64,000 nucleotides of DNA from an uncultured Sphingomonadaceae bacterium (GTDB taxonomy: Bacteria; Pseudomonadota; Alphaproteobacteria; Sphingomonadales; Sphingomonadaceae). The stretch covers positions 1,425,501-1,489,500 of the forward strand of contig CANNCV010000001.1 of assembly GCA_947503245.1 (NCBI GenBank), read 5' to 3'. Below, piece after piece: positions 27,034 to 36,286 of this stretch; position 1 is the first letter of the stretch; the number at the start of each line of letters is the position of its first letter. The position numbers and the translations under genes are program-made. A model generated the notes under the pieces. That model had not been told where the DNA came from, made no database searches, and saw only the letters and a list, made by a program, of their open reading frames with translations.

Positions 27034-28041
27034 ATGGACAAGACTGAAGCTACTGCAAATATCAGCGACGCACAGGACAATCTGGCGCGCGTATTGGTTC
27101 TTGAGATGGTACGCGTCACCGAAGCTGCGGCTATTGCTGCATCAAAACTTATCGGGCGGGGCGATGAAAAAGCGGCCGATGCTGCTGCGGTTGAAGCAAT
27201 GCGCGCTGCGCTGAACAAATTATATATTAATGGCACTGTGGTGATCGGTGAGGGTGAACGCGACGAAGCGCCCATGCTGTATATCGGTGAAGAGGTTGGT
27301 TTGCGCACAGCCAAAGCGCCCAAAATTGATATCGCGCTTGATCCTTTGGAAGGCACGACGATAACGGCCAAGGCAGGGCCGAATGCGCTTGCTGTTCTGG
27401 CTATCGCGGAAAAGGGCAATTTGTTGAATGCGCCTGACGTATATATGCAGAAATTGGCGATTGGCCCTGGCTATCCCGAAGGTCTTATCGATCTGGATGC
27501 ATCAGCGACGGACAATGTCAAAGCGCTGGCCAAAGCAAAAGGTGTCGGGCCGGAGAATATCATCGTTTCTGTGCTTGATCGTCCGCGTCACGCCAGTGTG
27601 ATTTCTGAACTGCGTGCGCTTGGCTGTGGTATCATGCTCATTCCTGATGGCGATGTGGCTGGCGTTATTGCGACAACTGACCCAGACACGAACGTCGATA
27701 TGTATATGGGGTCAGGCGGTGCACCAGAGGGTGTTCTCGCCGCTGCTGCGCTGCGCTGTGTGGGTGGTCAGTTTCAGGGCCGCCTGCTTTTCCGCAATGA
27801 TGATGAGCGCGGCCGCGCGCGGCGCTGGGGTATTGAAGACCTTGACCGCGTTTATCACCTCAATGATCTGGCTAAGGGCGATTGTATTTTTGCGGCAACC
27901 GGTGTCACTGACGGTTCACTTCTTAAAGGCGTAAAGAGACTTCGCGACGGACGTTTAACAACGGAAACAGTGGTGATGCGGGCATCCAGCGGCACTGTTC
28001 GTTGGGTTAAAGGTGAGCATGGTCTGAACAGCTCTGTATAA
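27034..28041 (+). CDS. glpX: Class II fructose-1,6-bisphosphatase
   Basis: A 335-residue GlpX-type phosphatase of gluconeogenesis, removing the 1-phosphate of fructose-1,6-bisphosphate. The metal and substrate motifs are visible: VVIGEGERDEAPMLYIGEE, the phosphatase motif IALDPLEGTTITA, and GSGGAPEGVLAAAALRCVGGQFQGRL. AAAGGAC lies upstream of the ATG. In this bacterial group glpX is often found near recJ, which appears about 4 kb downstream here. Confidence 0.94.
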   Translation: MDKTEATANISDAQDNLARVLVLEMVRVTEAAAIAASKLIGRGDEKAADAAAVEAMRAALNKLYINGTVVIGEGERDEAPMLYIGEEVGLRTAKAPKIDIALDPLEGTTITAKAGPNALAVLAIAEKGNLLNAPDVYMQKLAIGPGYPEGLIDLDASATDNVKALAKAKGVGPENIIVSVLDRPRHASVISELRALGCGIMLIPDGDVAGVIATTDPDTNVDMYMGSGGAPEGVLAAAALRCVGGQFQGRLLFRNDDERGRARRWGIEDLDRVYHLNDLAKGDCIFAATGVTDGSLLKGVKRLRDGRLTTETVVMRASSGTVRWVKGEHGLNSSV

Positions 28042-28108
28042 GCTGACCTGCTGCGGTTTTTGAAAATCTGGAGTTGTGTGATATTCTCTTTACGTGAGGA
28101 GAATTATT

Positions 28109-28633
28109 ATGCCATTATTTCCGAAAATTGACCGCCATTGTCCCTTTAAAAGCGAACTTTCGACGATGATGGATGGTGACCATTGCACTATGTGTAAACG
28201 CGATGTCACTGATCTCACTGCTATGGCTGATGATGAGAAGCTTGCCTTTCTGGCCAGTTGCTCGGGTGAAACCTGTGTGCGTTATGAAATTCCGGTAGCG
28301 CGTAATATTGCCGCTGCGGCTGCACTGGGTGCTGTGACTATGGGTTTGTCCAGCCAAGCCGCAGCGCAAGATACAACGCCAGCGGATAGCGCAACATATA
28401 ATGGCCAGGTTGAAGAGTCGGCTATAGATGAATGGGAAATGGAAGTGTGGGTTGGTGGCATCCGGCATCCGGACAAAGCCGAATTGACGGAAATTGATCC
28501 AGAGCAGTCTGACGAAAAATCAGAATCTGTGAGCTTGGCCGAATTGCCTGTCGTTTATCAGGACAGTGATGAAGAAACTGTCACCCAGACCTCTGCTGCC
28601 GCACAGACAGATTCTGATCAGCCTTCACAGTAA
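28109..28633 (+). CDS. Hypothetical protein with N-terminal cysteine-rich motif
   Basis: A 174-residue protein. The first 55 residues carry KIDRHCPFKSEL, HCTMCKRDVTDLTAM and GETCVRYEI, a four-cysteine pattern that looks like a small metal-binding module and resembles an N-terminal domain I know from Bacteroidetes proteins. A hydrophobic stretch (NIAAAAALGAVTMGLSSQAAAQ, residues about 67-88) follows and may be an anchor or internal export signal, then an acidic, Gln/Ser-rich tail. GAGGAG lies eight bases before ATG 28109. Function unknown. Confidence 0.58.
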   Translation: MPLFPKIDRHCPFKSELSTMMDGDHCTMCKRDVTDLTAMADDEKLAFLASCSGETCVRYEIPVARNIAAAAALGAVTMGLSSQAAAQDTTPADSATYNGQVEESAIDEWEMEVWVGGIRHPDKAELTEIDPEQSDEKSESVSLAELPVVYQDSDEETVTQTSAAAQTDSDQPSQ

Positions 28634-28662
28634 AATCTAGGATTTTGACGCAGGTCAGAGGC

Positions 28663-30119
28663 TTAAGGTCGCGCGCGAATTTCTGCGACCGATTGCCATA
28701 ATAGCCTATGGCTAAGAGCTTGAGCAGCGGCGACGTCGCTAGCCTCTCCCTCGCCGATGGTAAGGGCAATATGCCCCGCATCAAATGTCTCTAATGACAT
28801 GTCATAGCTGCGCCATTGGCCGTCAACATAGGCCAATGTCCAGCTATGCGGGATAAAGGCATTATCCGCTCCATGATAGCGCTGGCGTGAATAAGCCAGC
28901 CCATTTGCGACGAGAGTGGGTATGCCAGCAGCACGACCCAATGTTGCCAGTACGAGAGCATCTTCGGTGCAATCGCCATGACGTTGTTGCCATGCACTTT
29001 TGGCGGAAAAATGACCCGAATAATCAATATCGCTTATCCTTTTACGGGCCATTTTCATAAGGCTCCGCATTACGGCATCGTCATTTTGTCCGCGTCTTAC
29101 CGCGATTTTGGCTGTCTTCTGAAAGGGCGGCCAATCTGATTGCATCCATGGTGCTGGGCGCCGCCATTTCTCAAGGTCTTCGACTTCACGCGATAGCCCC
29201 GGTCCGCAGGTTGCGCAGATATCTATGCGTATTCCATTCTCTACTGACTTGATCTTTTGTTGACCAGTAACGGGAACAGGGAATGCCGCGCTATCGCAAA
29301 TTGGAAATGATAGCGTATCTTGCCATCCAACGCCCTTTTGGGGATGCGGTAAGGCGATGCAATTTGCGGATGCGGCATGGTGTAACCGCGATCGAGCATA
29401 GCCTCGCTAAGCGGCTTGTCCGTAGCTTTATAGGTCAAAACGACTTCGGAAATTGGTTGCTTTCGTTGCGCAATATGTCCGTCTGGGCCAATCTTTACAG
29501 ATATGATGTTGCGCAATTTCCCATCAATGGAGATGCGCATAATAGCAGACACATTGTCACTGGGTTGGAGTTCACCACTAGCTGCTGAGATCTGTTTGAT
29601 AGAGATGTTTTCAACCTTGCCTTTATTGAGATTAAGGCGTGAAAAACTGATCTCTATAGGTGTATTGCGTGACTGCGCCATAAGGCCTGCACCCATGTCA
29701 AAACGGATATCTTCGGGCAAAGAAATGGTACGTCTGTTGCGCAAACGGCCCTTTGCATCTTTGTCGCGACTTTCCAAAATGGCCAGTCCATCCTTAATGC
29801 GGACATGATGATAAAAATGGCCTATATTGCTCTTTGCAGTGCGTTCAATACGAACTATTTGGCCAGAGTGATCGCGAAATAATGAGCGATCATCGTATAA
29901 ATCATTGCGCGGATGCCCTTGCAGACGAATGGAAAACCGCGTTGTACTATGATTGGTGATCAGTCCATCTTCGCGGCTTTGCCATGCATGGGTAAAGCCA
30001 ACCAGATTTCCCTCGCTGCTGGTAATTTTCATCCAATGTTCTGATATAATCGGGTCAACGGGCTGCGCCACAATTGCAATAGGCCATATGAGGCAGAGGA
30101 TGATGCATAGTCTGCGCAT
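28663..30119 (-). pseudogene. Transglutaminase-like exported protein, split by a frameshift
   Basis: Two adjacent minus-strand frames read as one protein. The 5' frame (30119 to about 29275) has a signal peptide (RRLCIILCLIWPIAIVAQP) and a beta-rich N-terminal domain. The 3' frame (to 28663) has the transglutaminase core with catalytic Cys in QQRHGDCTEDALVLA, His in FIPHSWTLAY and Asp in WRSYDMS. The 3' frame stays open upstream of its first ATG and reads CATCGPGLSREVEDLEKW, with no start codon, up to a CCC run at 29272-29274. Inserting one base there joins the frames as SLFPVTGQQKI. It is a genuine one-base deletion or a sequencing error in a homopolymer. Confidence 0.78.
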
Positions 30120-30134
30120 AAGTGATCTTAACAG

Positions 30135-30653
30135 TTAGAATATTCCCATGACAAGCCCGGCAGCCAATGTTGACCCTATGGTAGTCGCGTGGTCAAGCTG
30201 ATCTTGACGCAAGGTCTTTTGTGCCAAAATAGCCTCTTTTGTCTGCGCGTCGGTGCGGATGATGATATTCTCCATCACCTTTTTGAGCCGCCACCCTGTT
30301 GCGATCCGCTCCAATTGTTTTAGCGCATTTTCGCCATCTGAGCCTGCCGCTATCAACGCTGCATATGGGCGTCCCTCAATGTGCTGCAATAGGGGATAAT
30401 AGCAGCGATCAAAAAACTCTTTCATACCGCCAGCGATGGCTGCCAAATTTTCAGGACAAATAAAAATATACCCATCCGCTGCCATCATATCGTCAGGCTG
30501 CGCCTCTACTGCGTTTACCAAATGCGCTTGCAAGTCGTCATGTTGTGACGCTGCTGCAAAAGCCGCTTCCGCAAGGGCTTGGCTTGTTCCTGTTCTGCTA
30601 TACCAAATAATGATGAGATGCTTATTTGCGTGGCTATTTTGACTGTTATCCAT
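30135..30653 (-). CDS. Flavodoxin/NADPH-dependent FMN reductase-like protein
   Basis: A 172-residue flavodoxin-fold protein. The FMN phosphate loop WYSRTGTSQALAEAA is near residues 18-32, and the middle segment DGYIFICPENLAAIAGGMKEFFDRCYY matches the flavin-contacting loops of NAD(P)H-dependent reductases. It probably shuttles electrons or reduces a small molecule in the cytoplasm. It could form an operon with the transglutaminase gene, 15 bases downstream. ATG 30653 has weak ribosome-binding signal; a longer frame begins at 30689. Confidence 0.7.
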   Translation of the reverse strand: MDNSQNSHANKHLIIIWYSRTGTSQALAEAAFAAASQHDDLQAHLVNAVEAQPDDMMAADGYIFICPENLAAIAGGMKEFFDRCYYPLLQHIEGRPYAALIAAGSDGENALKQLERIATGWRLKKVMENIIIRTDAQTKEAILAQKTLRQDQLDHATTIGSTLAAGLVMGIF

Positions 30654-30823
30654 AAGCCGCAGGCATAGCGCAGCAATAGAGTTTCGCAAATTGTAACCGT
30701 AAATGGCGCTAGTGCGAACATACTATTGAACACATCAATATTTGGCTGTTTGAATGCAAGCTGCCCCATTTGCATTATAAGCCAGATTGTGGGCCGTGAA
30801 TACGGGGAACCTCAGGAACTCCG

Positions 30824-30859
30824 GGGCGGAGAATAGGGTCGCTTCTATATTCTCCGCCC
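30824..30859. repeat. 12-bp perfect inverted repeat
   Basis: The arms GGGCGGAGAATA (30824-30835) and TATTCTCCGCCC (30848-30859) are exact complements around a 12-base spacer. There is no T run on either strand, so it is not a standard terminator. It lies 75 bases upstream of the lipoprotein-hydrolase start and could be an operator or an RNA hairpin in that leader. Confidence 0.6.
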
Positions 30860-30933
30860 AAAAATTATTGGGCTCAGCATTGGCCGATGGGGAGTATCTT
30901 GTTTTCGCTAACCACAACGGCCATGATCGCAAT

Positions 30934-32061
30934 ATGCCCATAGTCCGCATATCCTTATTAATGCCGCTCATCTTGATGCTTTCCGGCTGCGTTTCTTTCA
31001 GTCAACAGAACTGGAGAGATTTTGTGCAAGCTGGTGATCGCGATCTGTGTGTGCGGGATCAATCAATAGACGATGCAAGCTATCAGCAACTGCCGATCTT
31101 TTTGATTACATCACGCTTGCCTGATTGTCGCGGGGCGTCACCCATTTTGACCAAACAGCGCACAGACCAGATACGTTATGGTCGATACAAAGCATCCGGC
31201 ACGAGAAAGAAACCGGGCAAGACAGAGATGCAGTTTAGCCAGCGGGATTATTGGCAGGCTGACCTTGAAAAAGCTGCGGGCCCTTCACGCCGCGTCATGG
31301 TTTTTATCCATGGCTATAACAATTATTTTGATGAGATTGCTGTTCGTAGTCAGGCCATGCGGCAAGTAACTGGCTTTGAGGGGCCTATCATCACCTATTC
31401 TTGGCCGAGTTTTCAGGCGTTTTTCCGCTATACCGTCGATGAAGCCAACAACCTTTGGGACCAACCGTATTTCTATGGTGAGCTGTTATCATTGGCGAGG
31501 ACCAGCAATATTGATGATATTGTGGTCGTCTCGCACAGCATGGGCACGCGGTCATTATTAGCAGCGATGGAAAGAATGTCGCGCCAACCAGACACCAGAA
31601 AATATTTAGACAAATTCCGCACTCTTATTTTTGCTTCAGGCGATTTGGATCGTCAGATATTTGAGCGTTCCGCCAAAAACGAATTGTTCAGTGAGAATAT
31701 GATGGGCGCGCAGCGTCATGTCACGGTTTTCACATCCAATGTTGATCGCGCTGTTGGCATTTCCCGGATATTGCACGGTTATGATCGGCTGGGCATTACC
31801 AAATGCAATGATCCCAATATCAAAGAGCCTTGCTATCCCCGCGATCCAGAAACCGGAGAGTTTTTTGATGGCGTTACTGTCGTCGACACGTCCAATGTTT
31901 CTGGCGGCATTATCGGCCATGCTGATTTTATAGATAGCCTGGCTGGCCGAGAATATCTCTGCGCGGCAGTGCTGAATGATGGGGTTGCGATACGCAAACT
32001 GCCGAAATTGGTTATGGCTGCGAAAAGCGATGCTGGTAAGTTTTGCCCGCCTGTGCCATAA
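30934..32061 (+). CDS. Lipoprotein alpha/beta hydrolase (DUF900 type)
   Basis: A 375-residue hydrolase. The start at 30934 gives a lipoprotein signal (RISLLMPLILMLSGC with lipobox LSGC). The hydrolase core has VMVFIHGYNNYFDEIAVRSQ, YSWPS and the nucleophile elbow VVSHSMGTRSLL, the pattern of the DUF900 family of esterase-like proteins. It should be anchored to the membrane from the periplasmic side. An upstream in-frame ATG (30787) would remove the signal from the N terminus and is rejected. Substrate unknown. Confidence 0.77.
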   Translation: MPIVRISLLMPLILMLSGCVSFSQQNWRDFVQAGDRDLCVRDQSIDDASYQQLPIFLITSRLPDCRGASPILTKQRTDQIRYGRYKASGTRKKPGKTEMQFSQRDYWQADLEKAAGPSRRVMVFIHGYNNYFDEIAVRSQAMRQVTGFEGPIITYSWPSFQAFFRYTVDEANNLWDQPYFYGELLSLARTSNIDDIVVVSHSMGTRSLLAAMERMSRQPDTRKYLDKFRTLIFASGDLDRQIFERSAKNELFSENMMGAQRHVTVFTSNVDRAVGISRILHGYDRLGITKCNDPNIKEPCYPRDPETGEFFDGVTVVDTSNVSGGIIGHADFIDSLAGREYLCAAVLNDGVAIRKLPKLVMAAKSDAGKFCPPVP

Positions 32062-32142
32062 GAATTTGGCAGAGTTTTATGCAAATAGCTGGAAGCATGA
32101 TTTACGCTTCGCATAGCTCCACCAAAATGGCATAAGCGGCGC

Positions 32143-33930
32143 ATGGCAACGCAAATTTCAAATAATAATCCCTCTGCGCTAGGTGTAAGCGAATCTCTTA
32201 CTGGTCAGCCTTGGCAATGGCGCGGCAATCAGGCTGACTATCGCGATGGATTACAGCCCGATGACCTGATGACACAATTGCTGCTCACGCGCGGGGTTGA
32301 TCGGCATGATCTGGCGCGTCACAAATCGCCAACATTGCGGGACTTCATGCCCGATCCATCGCTGTTTCAGGATATGGATAAGGCCGCTGCACGCTTGGCT
32401 GATGCAGTGGAAGCCCAAGAACACATTACTATTTTTGGCGATTATGATGTTGATGGCGCAACCAGTGCTGCCTTGCTCATTCGCTTGCTGGGCGCCTTGG
32501 GTTTGGAAGCGGGAAGCTATATCCCTGATCGTTTGATGGAAGGCTATGGCCCATCTGGCGAAGCGCTGGTGAAGCTTAAACAGGCCGGTTCGTCTTTGGT
32601 GGTGACGGTGGATTGCGGCGCCATGGCGTTTGAAGCCCTTGATATGGCCGCCAAGGCAGAGCTTGATGTGGTTGTGGTTGACCATCATAAATGCGCGGCT
32701 GAGCTACCTCGCGCCTTTGCCATGGTCAATCCGAACCGGCAGGATGAGAATGATGAAGCGGCCAGCTTCGGCCATTTGGCTGCGGTCGGTGTGGCGTTTC
32801 TTCTTGGCGCTGCGCTTATTCGCGAATTGCGTGGGCGCGATTATTTTGCTGAGCGTGAGGTGCCCGACCTTATGCAATTGCTCGACTTAGTCGCCCTTGG
32901 CACCGTTGCCGATGTCGCACAGCTTCACGGCCTTAACCGCGCCTTTGTCACGCAGGGTCTGAAGATTATGGCGCGCCGGCGCAATACGGGCCTTGAATCC
33001 CTTATACAGGCCAGTCGTCTGACTCGTGACCCTGTTTGTTCTGATCTCGGCTTTGCACTTGGCCCGCGTATCAATGCTGGTGGGCGAGTAGGGCAATCTA
33101 ATTTGGGTGTAAATCTGCTGACCACGAGCGACCGGATCAAGGCCGATGATATTGCCAGACAGCTCGATCAACTCAACGAGGAACGCCGGGCCATTGAAGC
33201 CAGCGTGCAGGAAATGGCGGAAGAAAAACTGGCTGCAGAAGAGGGCAGGGCAGTGGCCATTGTGTCCGCCAAAAGCTGGCACCCGGGCGTAATCGGTATT
33301 GTTGCAGGGCGATTGAAAGAACGCTTGGGCAGGCCGGCTATTGTCATTGCTGTTGATGATGACGGAATAGGCAAAGGCTCTGGCCGGTCAATCAGCGGCG
33401 TCGATCTTGGCGCAGCGATCATCGCAGCACGCGAAGCAGGCATTGTGCAAGCGGGGGGAGGCCATGCAATGGCCGCCGGCATCACCATCGCTGAAGACCA
33501 GATCGATAATTTGCGCACATTTCTTGATGAGCAGCTGCAACAGCGTGTCGAAACGGCAAGACGTGGCCGCGCTCTTTTGCTGGATGTCGTGGTAAGTGCA
33601 GGCGGGCTGACGCCTGATTTCGTTACAACATTGGAAGGGGCAGGGCCTTATGGCGTTGGCTGGCCTGGGCCGCGCGTAGTGATCGGCCCTGTGCGAATGA
33701 TAAAGGTTGATATTGTAGGCACCAACCACGTGCGCATGATCGTCAGCGGCGATGATGGAAAATCCATCAAGGCGATTGCCTTTCGTTCTGCCGATACCAA
33801 TTTGGGTCAGTCCTTGCTTTCTGCACGTCGCGACACAAAATTTTGGCTGGCTGGACGGGCGAAGGTTGACGATTGGGGCGGCAGCAATACTGCGGAACTC
33901 ATCGTCGATGATGCTGCCATTGCATCTTAA
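32143..33930 (+). CDS. recJ: Single-strand DNA-specific exonuclease RecJ
   Basis: A 595-residue 5'-3' exonuclease of recombination and mismatch repair. The DHH phosphoesterase motifs are present: IFGDYDVDGATSAALLIRLL (about residues 96-115), VTVDCGAMA, and the signature VVVDHHKCA. The DHHA1 part has GRSISGVDLGAAI and QAGGGHAMAAGITI near residues 405-450, followed by the OB-fold C-terminal region. Length is normal. It is the last core gene before tRNA-Glu. Confidence 0.95.
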   Translation: MATQISNNNPSALGVSESLTGQPWQWRGNQADYRDGLQPDDLMTQLLLTRGVDRHDLARHKSPTLRDFMPDPSLFQDMDKAAARLADAVEAQEHITIFGDYDVDGATSAALLIRLLGALGLEAGSYIPDRLMEGYGPSGEALVKLKQAGSSLVVTVDCGAMAFEALDMAAKAELDVVVVDHHKCAAELPRAFAMVNPNRQDENDEAASFGHLAAVGVAFLLGAALIRELRGRDYFAEREVPDLMQLLDLVALGTVADVAQLHGLNRAFVTQGLKIMARRRNTGLESLIQASRLTRDPVCSDLGFALGPRINAGGRVGQSNLGVNLLTTSDRIKADDIARQLDQLNEERRAIEASVQEMAEEKLAAEEGRAVAIVSAKSWHPGVIGIVAGRLKERLGRPAIVIAVDDDGIGKGSGRSISGVDLGAAIIAAREAGIVQAGGGHAMAAGITIAEDQIDNLRTFLDEQLQQRVETARRGRALLLDVVVSAGGLTPDFVTTLEGAGPYGVGWPGPRVVIGPVRMIKVDIVGTNHVRMIVSGDDGKSIKAIAFRSADTNLGQSLLSARRDTKFWLAGRAKVDDWGGSNTAELIVDDAAIAS

Positions 33931-34060
33931 ACATGCGTGAAACAAAGGCCCGTTGCATGGCATGACGGCTTTGCGCAAAATAATATTGTCAGGCCCTCAA
34001 TTCACCCTTGACCCAAGCCGATGAACACCCTAATTGGCCAGTTCGCTGCTTACAGCAAGT

Positions 34061-34135
34061 GGCCCCTTCGTCTAGCGGTTAGGACGCGGCCCTTTCACGG
34101 CTGAAACACGGGTTCGATTCCCGTAGGGGTCACCA
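34061..34135 (+). tRNA. tRNA-Glu (anticodon TTC)
   Basis: A complete 75-base cloverleaf with encoded CCA. The acceptor stem is GGCCCCT/AGGGGTC (one G-U), the anticodon loop CTTTCAC gives anticodon TTC, and the T arm CGGGTTCGATTCCCG is regular. Its 3' end serves as the attachment site of a genomic island. Confidence 0.96.
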
Positions 34136-34136
34136 T
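34119..34136. repeat. Left attachment site (attL) of the tRNA-Glu island
   Basis: The 18 bases TCCCGTAGGGGTCACCAT cover the 3' half of the T arm, the acceptor strand and CCA of tRNA-Glu. An exact copy occurs at 49855-49872. The tRNA remains intact at this end. Confidence 0.9.
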
Positions 34137-34201
34137 CACCTACAATAAGTCTTGGATTTCCGGCGCTTTTGCGCTATTGGATAACTGTACACTACGTTCG
34201 T

Positions 34202-34222
34202 GGTACATAGTACCAGTACACA
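34202..34222. repeat. Candidate integrase arm site, left end
   Basis: GGTACATAGT followed directly by ACCAGTACACA. Both motifs recur near the right end (49772-49782 and 49787-49796). Repeated short motifs inside each end of an integrated element are typical of integrase or excisionase arm-binding sites. Confidence 0.55.
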
Positions 34223-34307
34223 AATATCGAACGTCCCCTGTGTCCGAGGGAATAATATCGGCTCGGTCGGTTCAAGATTGGTGGAGCCGTAACCGGGGTA
34301 CGCTGCA

Positions 34308-36014
34308 GTGAGCAGAGTACGTACCCCACACCTTCAACGCCGTGACGGCGTCTACTATCTGCGAATGCGGGTGCCAGATGCCATTAGAACGCTCGTTGGC
34401 AAGACGGAGATAGTGAGGTCTTTACGGACCAGCTCTATTCGCCTTGCTCGCCTGCGTTCTGCTCTTCTCGCGGCACAGGTGCTGGAGGCTTTTGAAATGA
34501 TTAAGACTACTGAAATAACAACACATGATGCTCGTAAGCTCGTGCAGAATTGCTTCGTGCAATTAATGTCAAAACAAGATGAGCTAGGTCCATTTAGACC
34601 AAAATTTCCCAGTGACGATTTTGAGTATAACGAACAACAAATTTTGTCCGAAGATCGCATAGCGGAGCTGCAATCACAGATCGAGATTAACAAATTCGAT
34701 GCAGAGGTGATACATGAAGTTCGTAAGCTGACGACCCAGCATGGTTTTGGGTCTGATGACTTGAGCGCAGCAAGAATGGACGATATTGCCAGCGGTGTTG
34801 CCCGCGTCCTTATTGAAATGCAGCGGCTTTTTCAGCTTCGGCTAAGTGACAGGCTTGCTCCGTTTGTGCCTGAAGACGAATTGTTTAAAATAGACGTTTT
34901 AGCCAATAGCGTTGGCCAAAATTCGACAGGCCTCAAAGGGCCAACGTTGGGCGATGCTGTTAAGGACTACCTTGAGGCGCATCGTTCCGTGTGGAACTTG
35001 AAAACCTATAAGGGCCGATTGTGGCAACTGGGCTATCTAGTTGAGTATCTGGGTTACGAACGACCGATAATTAGCATCAAGCCTAAAGACATTAGAAACT
35101 ATCGAGATGCTGTTTTGACACTACGTGCAAATCATGGATTCAAAGTCAGCCAAAGCTTTGCCGAGAAACAAACCGCTAGTCCAAAAGGTCGCATTAAGAA
35201 AAGGACAGCGTCGGCAATTTTCCAACCGACTAAGTCCTTTTTCAAATGGGCCGTATCAACCGAGGGTTTGATAGAAATCAGCCCAGCTGCTTCCATCAAG
35301 ATAGTCCTTGAAAAGAACCAGCCGTTTGAACGAGTGCGGAGGCCATTTGAGGCCCCCGATATAGAACAGCTGTTTTCCAGTCCACTATTCACAGGCTGTC
35401 AGTCAAAGCATCGGCGCTATGCCCCCGGAGATAAGGTTTACCGAGATGGCAAATACTGGATTCCGATTTTGGGTTACTACACCGGCTGCCGCCTCGGGGA
35501 ACTGGTGCAGTTAGCTATTGAGGATGTTTGCGAAGAAGACGGTGTCTTCTACATCGACATCAATGAGAACCCGCTTGCTGGAGAAGAGAAGAAATCGGTC
35601 AAGTCCAGTGCGGGACATCGCAAGGTGCCGCTGCATCCTGATCTGCTTGCGCTCGGATTTATGGAGTTTGTCGCCAAAAGGAAAAAGCAAGACAAACCTA
35701 ATGAGCGCTTGTTCAAAGAAATCCGTTTCGGTGTTGATGGTCAAGCCTCTACTGAATATTCAAAGATTTTCGGGCGATTGATGAACAAGGTTGGCCTTAA
35801 GGACCCAAAGTTAGTTTTTCATAGTTGGCGACATGGCGTTGAGGACGCTCTCAGAGATGCGGGCTGTCAGCCATATGTCATAGATCGGATCATTGGTCAT
35901 ACTGACACAACTATGGGTGGAAAATACGGTAAAGGCGTATCGCTTGATGTTTTAGGTCAAGCAGTTTCAAACATGAAATTGCCAGTCAGCTTGATCAAAT
36001 TATGGTCAGACTAA
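34308..36014 (+). CDS. Tyrosine site-specific integrase of the tRNA-Glu island
   Basis: A 568-residue tyrosine recombinase. The N terminus (RVRTPHLQRRDGVYYLRMRVPDA) is the short DNA-binding domain of DUF6538-type integrases. The core-binding region runs near residues 215-330, and the catalytic residues are visible in order: Arg in YYTGCRLGELVQL, His-X-X-Arg in VFHSWRHGVEDAL, His in IIGHTDTT, and the nucleophile Tyr in MGGKYGKG. It starts with GTG about 170 bases beyond the tRNA-Glu end, as expected for an integrase next to its attL. It appears intact, so the island may still excise. Confidence 0.92.
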   Translation: MSRVRTPHLQRRDGVYYLRMRVPDAIRTLVGKTEIVRSLRTSSIRLARLRSALLAAQVLEAFEMIKTTEITTHDARKLVQNCFVQLMSKQDELGPFRPKFPSDDFEYNEQQILSEDRIAELQSQIEINKFDAEVIHEVRKLTTQHGFGSDDLSAARMDDIASGVARVLIEMQRLFQLRLSDRLAPFVPEDELFKIDVLANSVGQNSTGLKGPTLGDAVKDYLEAHRSVWNLKTYKGRLWQLGYLVEYLGYERPIISIKPKDIRNYRDAVLTLRANHGFKVSQSFAEKQTASPKGRIKKRTASAIFQPTKSFFKWAVSTEGLIEISPAASIKIVLEKNQPFERVRRPFEAPDIEQLFSSPLFTGCQSKHRRYAPGDKVYRDGKYWIPILGYYTGCRLGELVQLAIEDVCEEDGVFYIDINENPLAGEEKKSVKSSAGHRKVPLHPDLLALGFMEFVAKRKKQDKPNERLFKEIRFGVDGQASTEYSKIFGRLMNKVGLKDPKLVFHSWRHGVEDALRDAGCQPYVIDRIIGHTDTTMGGKYGKGVSLDVLGQAVSNMKLPVSLIKLWSD

Positions 36015-36115
36015 CGCTCTAAAAAGGTAAAAACTGCAAAAACTGTATCTTTATGACAAAACCAAAAATTGCAATTAATTGCAATTAACTACATGGAATC
36101 ATGCGAATTTTTGTG

Positions 36116-36143
36116 TTGACTTTTAGCAAGATATGTATATTTA
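36116..36143 (+). promoter_or_regulatory. Sigma-70-type promoter for the HTH/RT operon
   Basis: TTGACT at 36116-36121 and TATTTA at 36138-36143 are separated by 16 bases. The palindrome about 32 bases upstream of the -35 element could bind a regulator, perhaps one of the helix-turn-helix proteins encoded just downstream. Confidence 0.55.
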
Positions 36144-36176
36144 TCGTGAGACCTGCGTATCAAGGAGGATCAGCAA

Positions 36177-36286
36177 ACAGAGTTTCACAGACTCTGTGAT
36201 TGCAGCGCAAGTCCGGTTATTTGCATTGACCGGTCGCGCTCCTTGGTTGCGGTAACTGATGCAAGTAATTGCACGGGGAACCGCAA
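36177..36286 (+). ncRNA. Candidate structured leader RNA upstream of the RT operon
   Basis: Three hairpins follow one another. Hairpin 1 is ACAGAGT/ACTCTGT (36177-36197). Hairpin 2 is AGCGC and CCGGT paired with ACCGG and GCGCT (36204-36240). Hairpin 3 is TTGCGGT/ACCGCAA (36247-36286) enclosing TGCAA/TTGCA. This density of perfect short stems is unusual for an untranslated leader. A 19-codon frame from GTG 36196 ending in ALTGRAPWLR could be a leader peptide. It might be a riboregulator or an RNA template or partner of the reverse transcriptase; neither is shown. Confidence 0.45.

Larger units (their letters stand above)
36015..36286 (+). other. Leader region between integrase and first helix-turn-helix gene
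   Basis: This stretch holds a palindrome TTGCAATTAATTGCAA at about 36069-36084 (possible operator), a sigma-70-like promoter at 36116-36143, a strong purine-rich AAGGAGG at 36162-36168 with no start codon at a normal distance, and three consecutive hairpins reaching to the base before ATG 36287. Confidence 0.6.
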
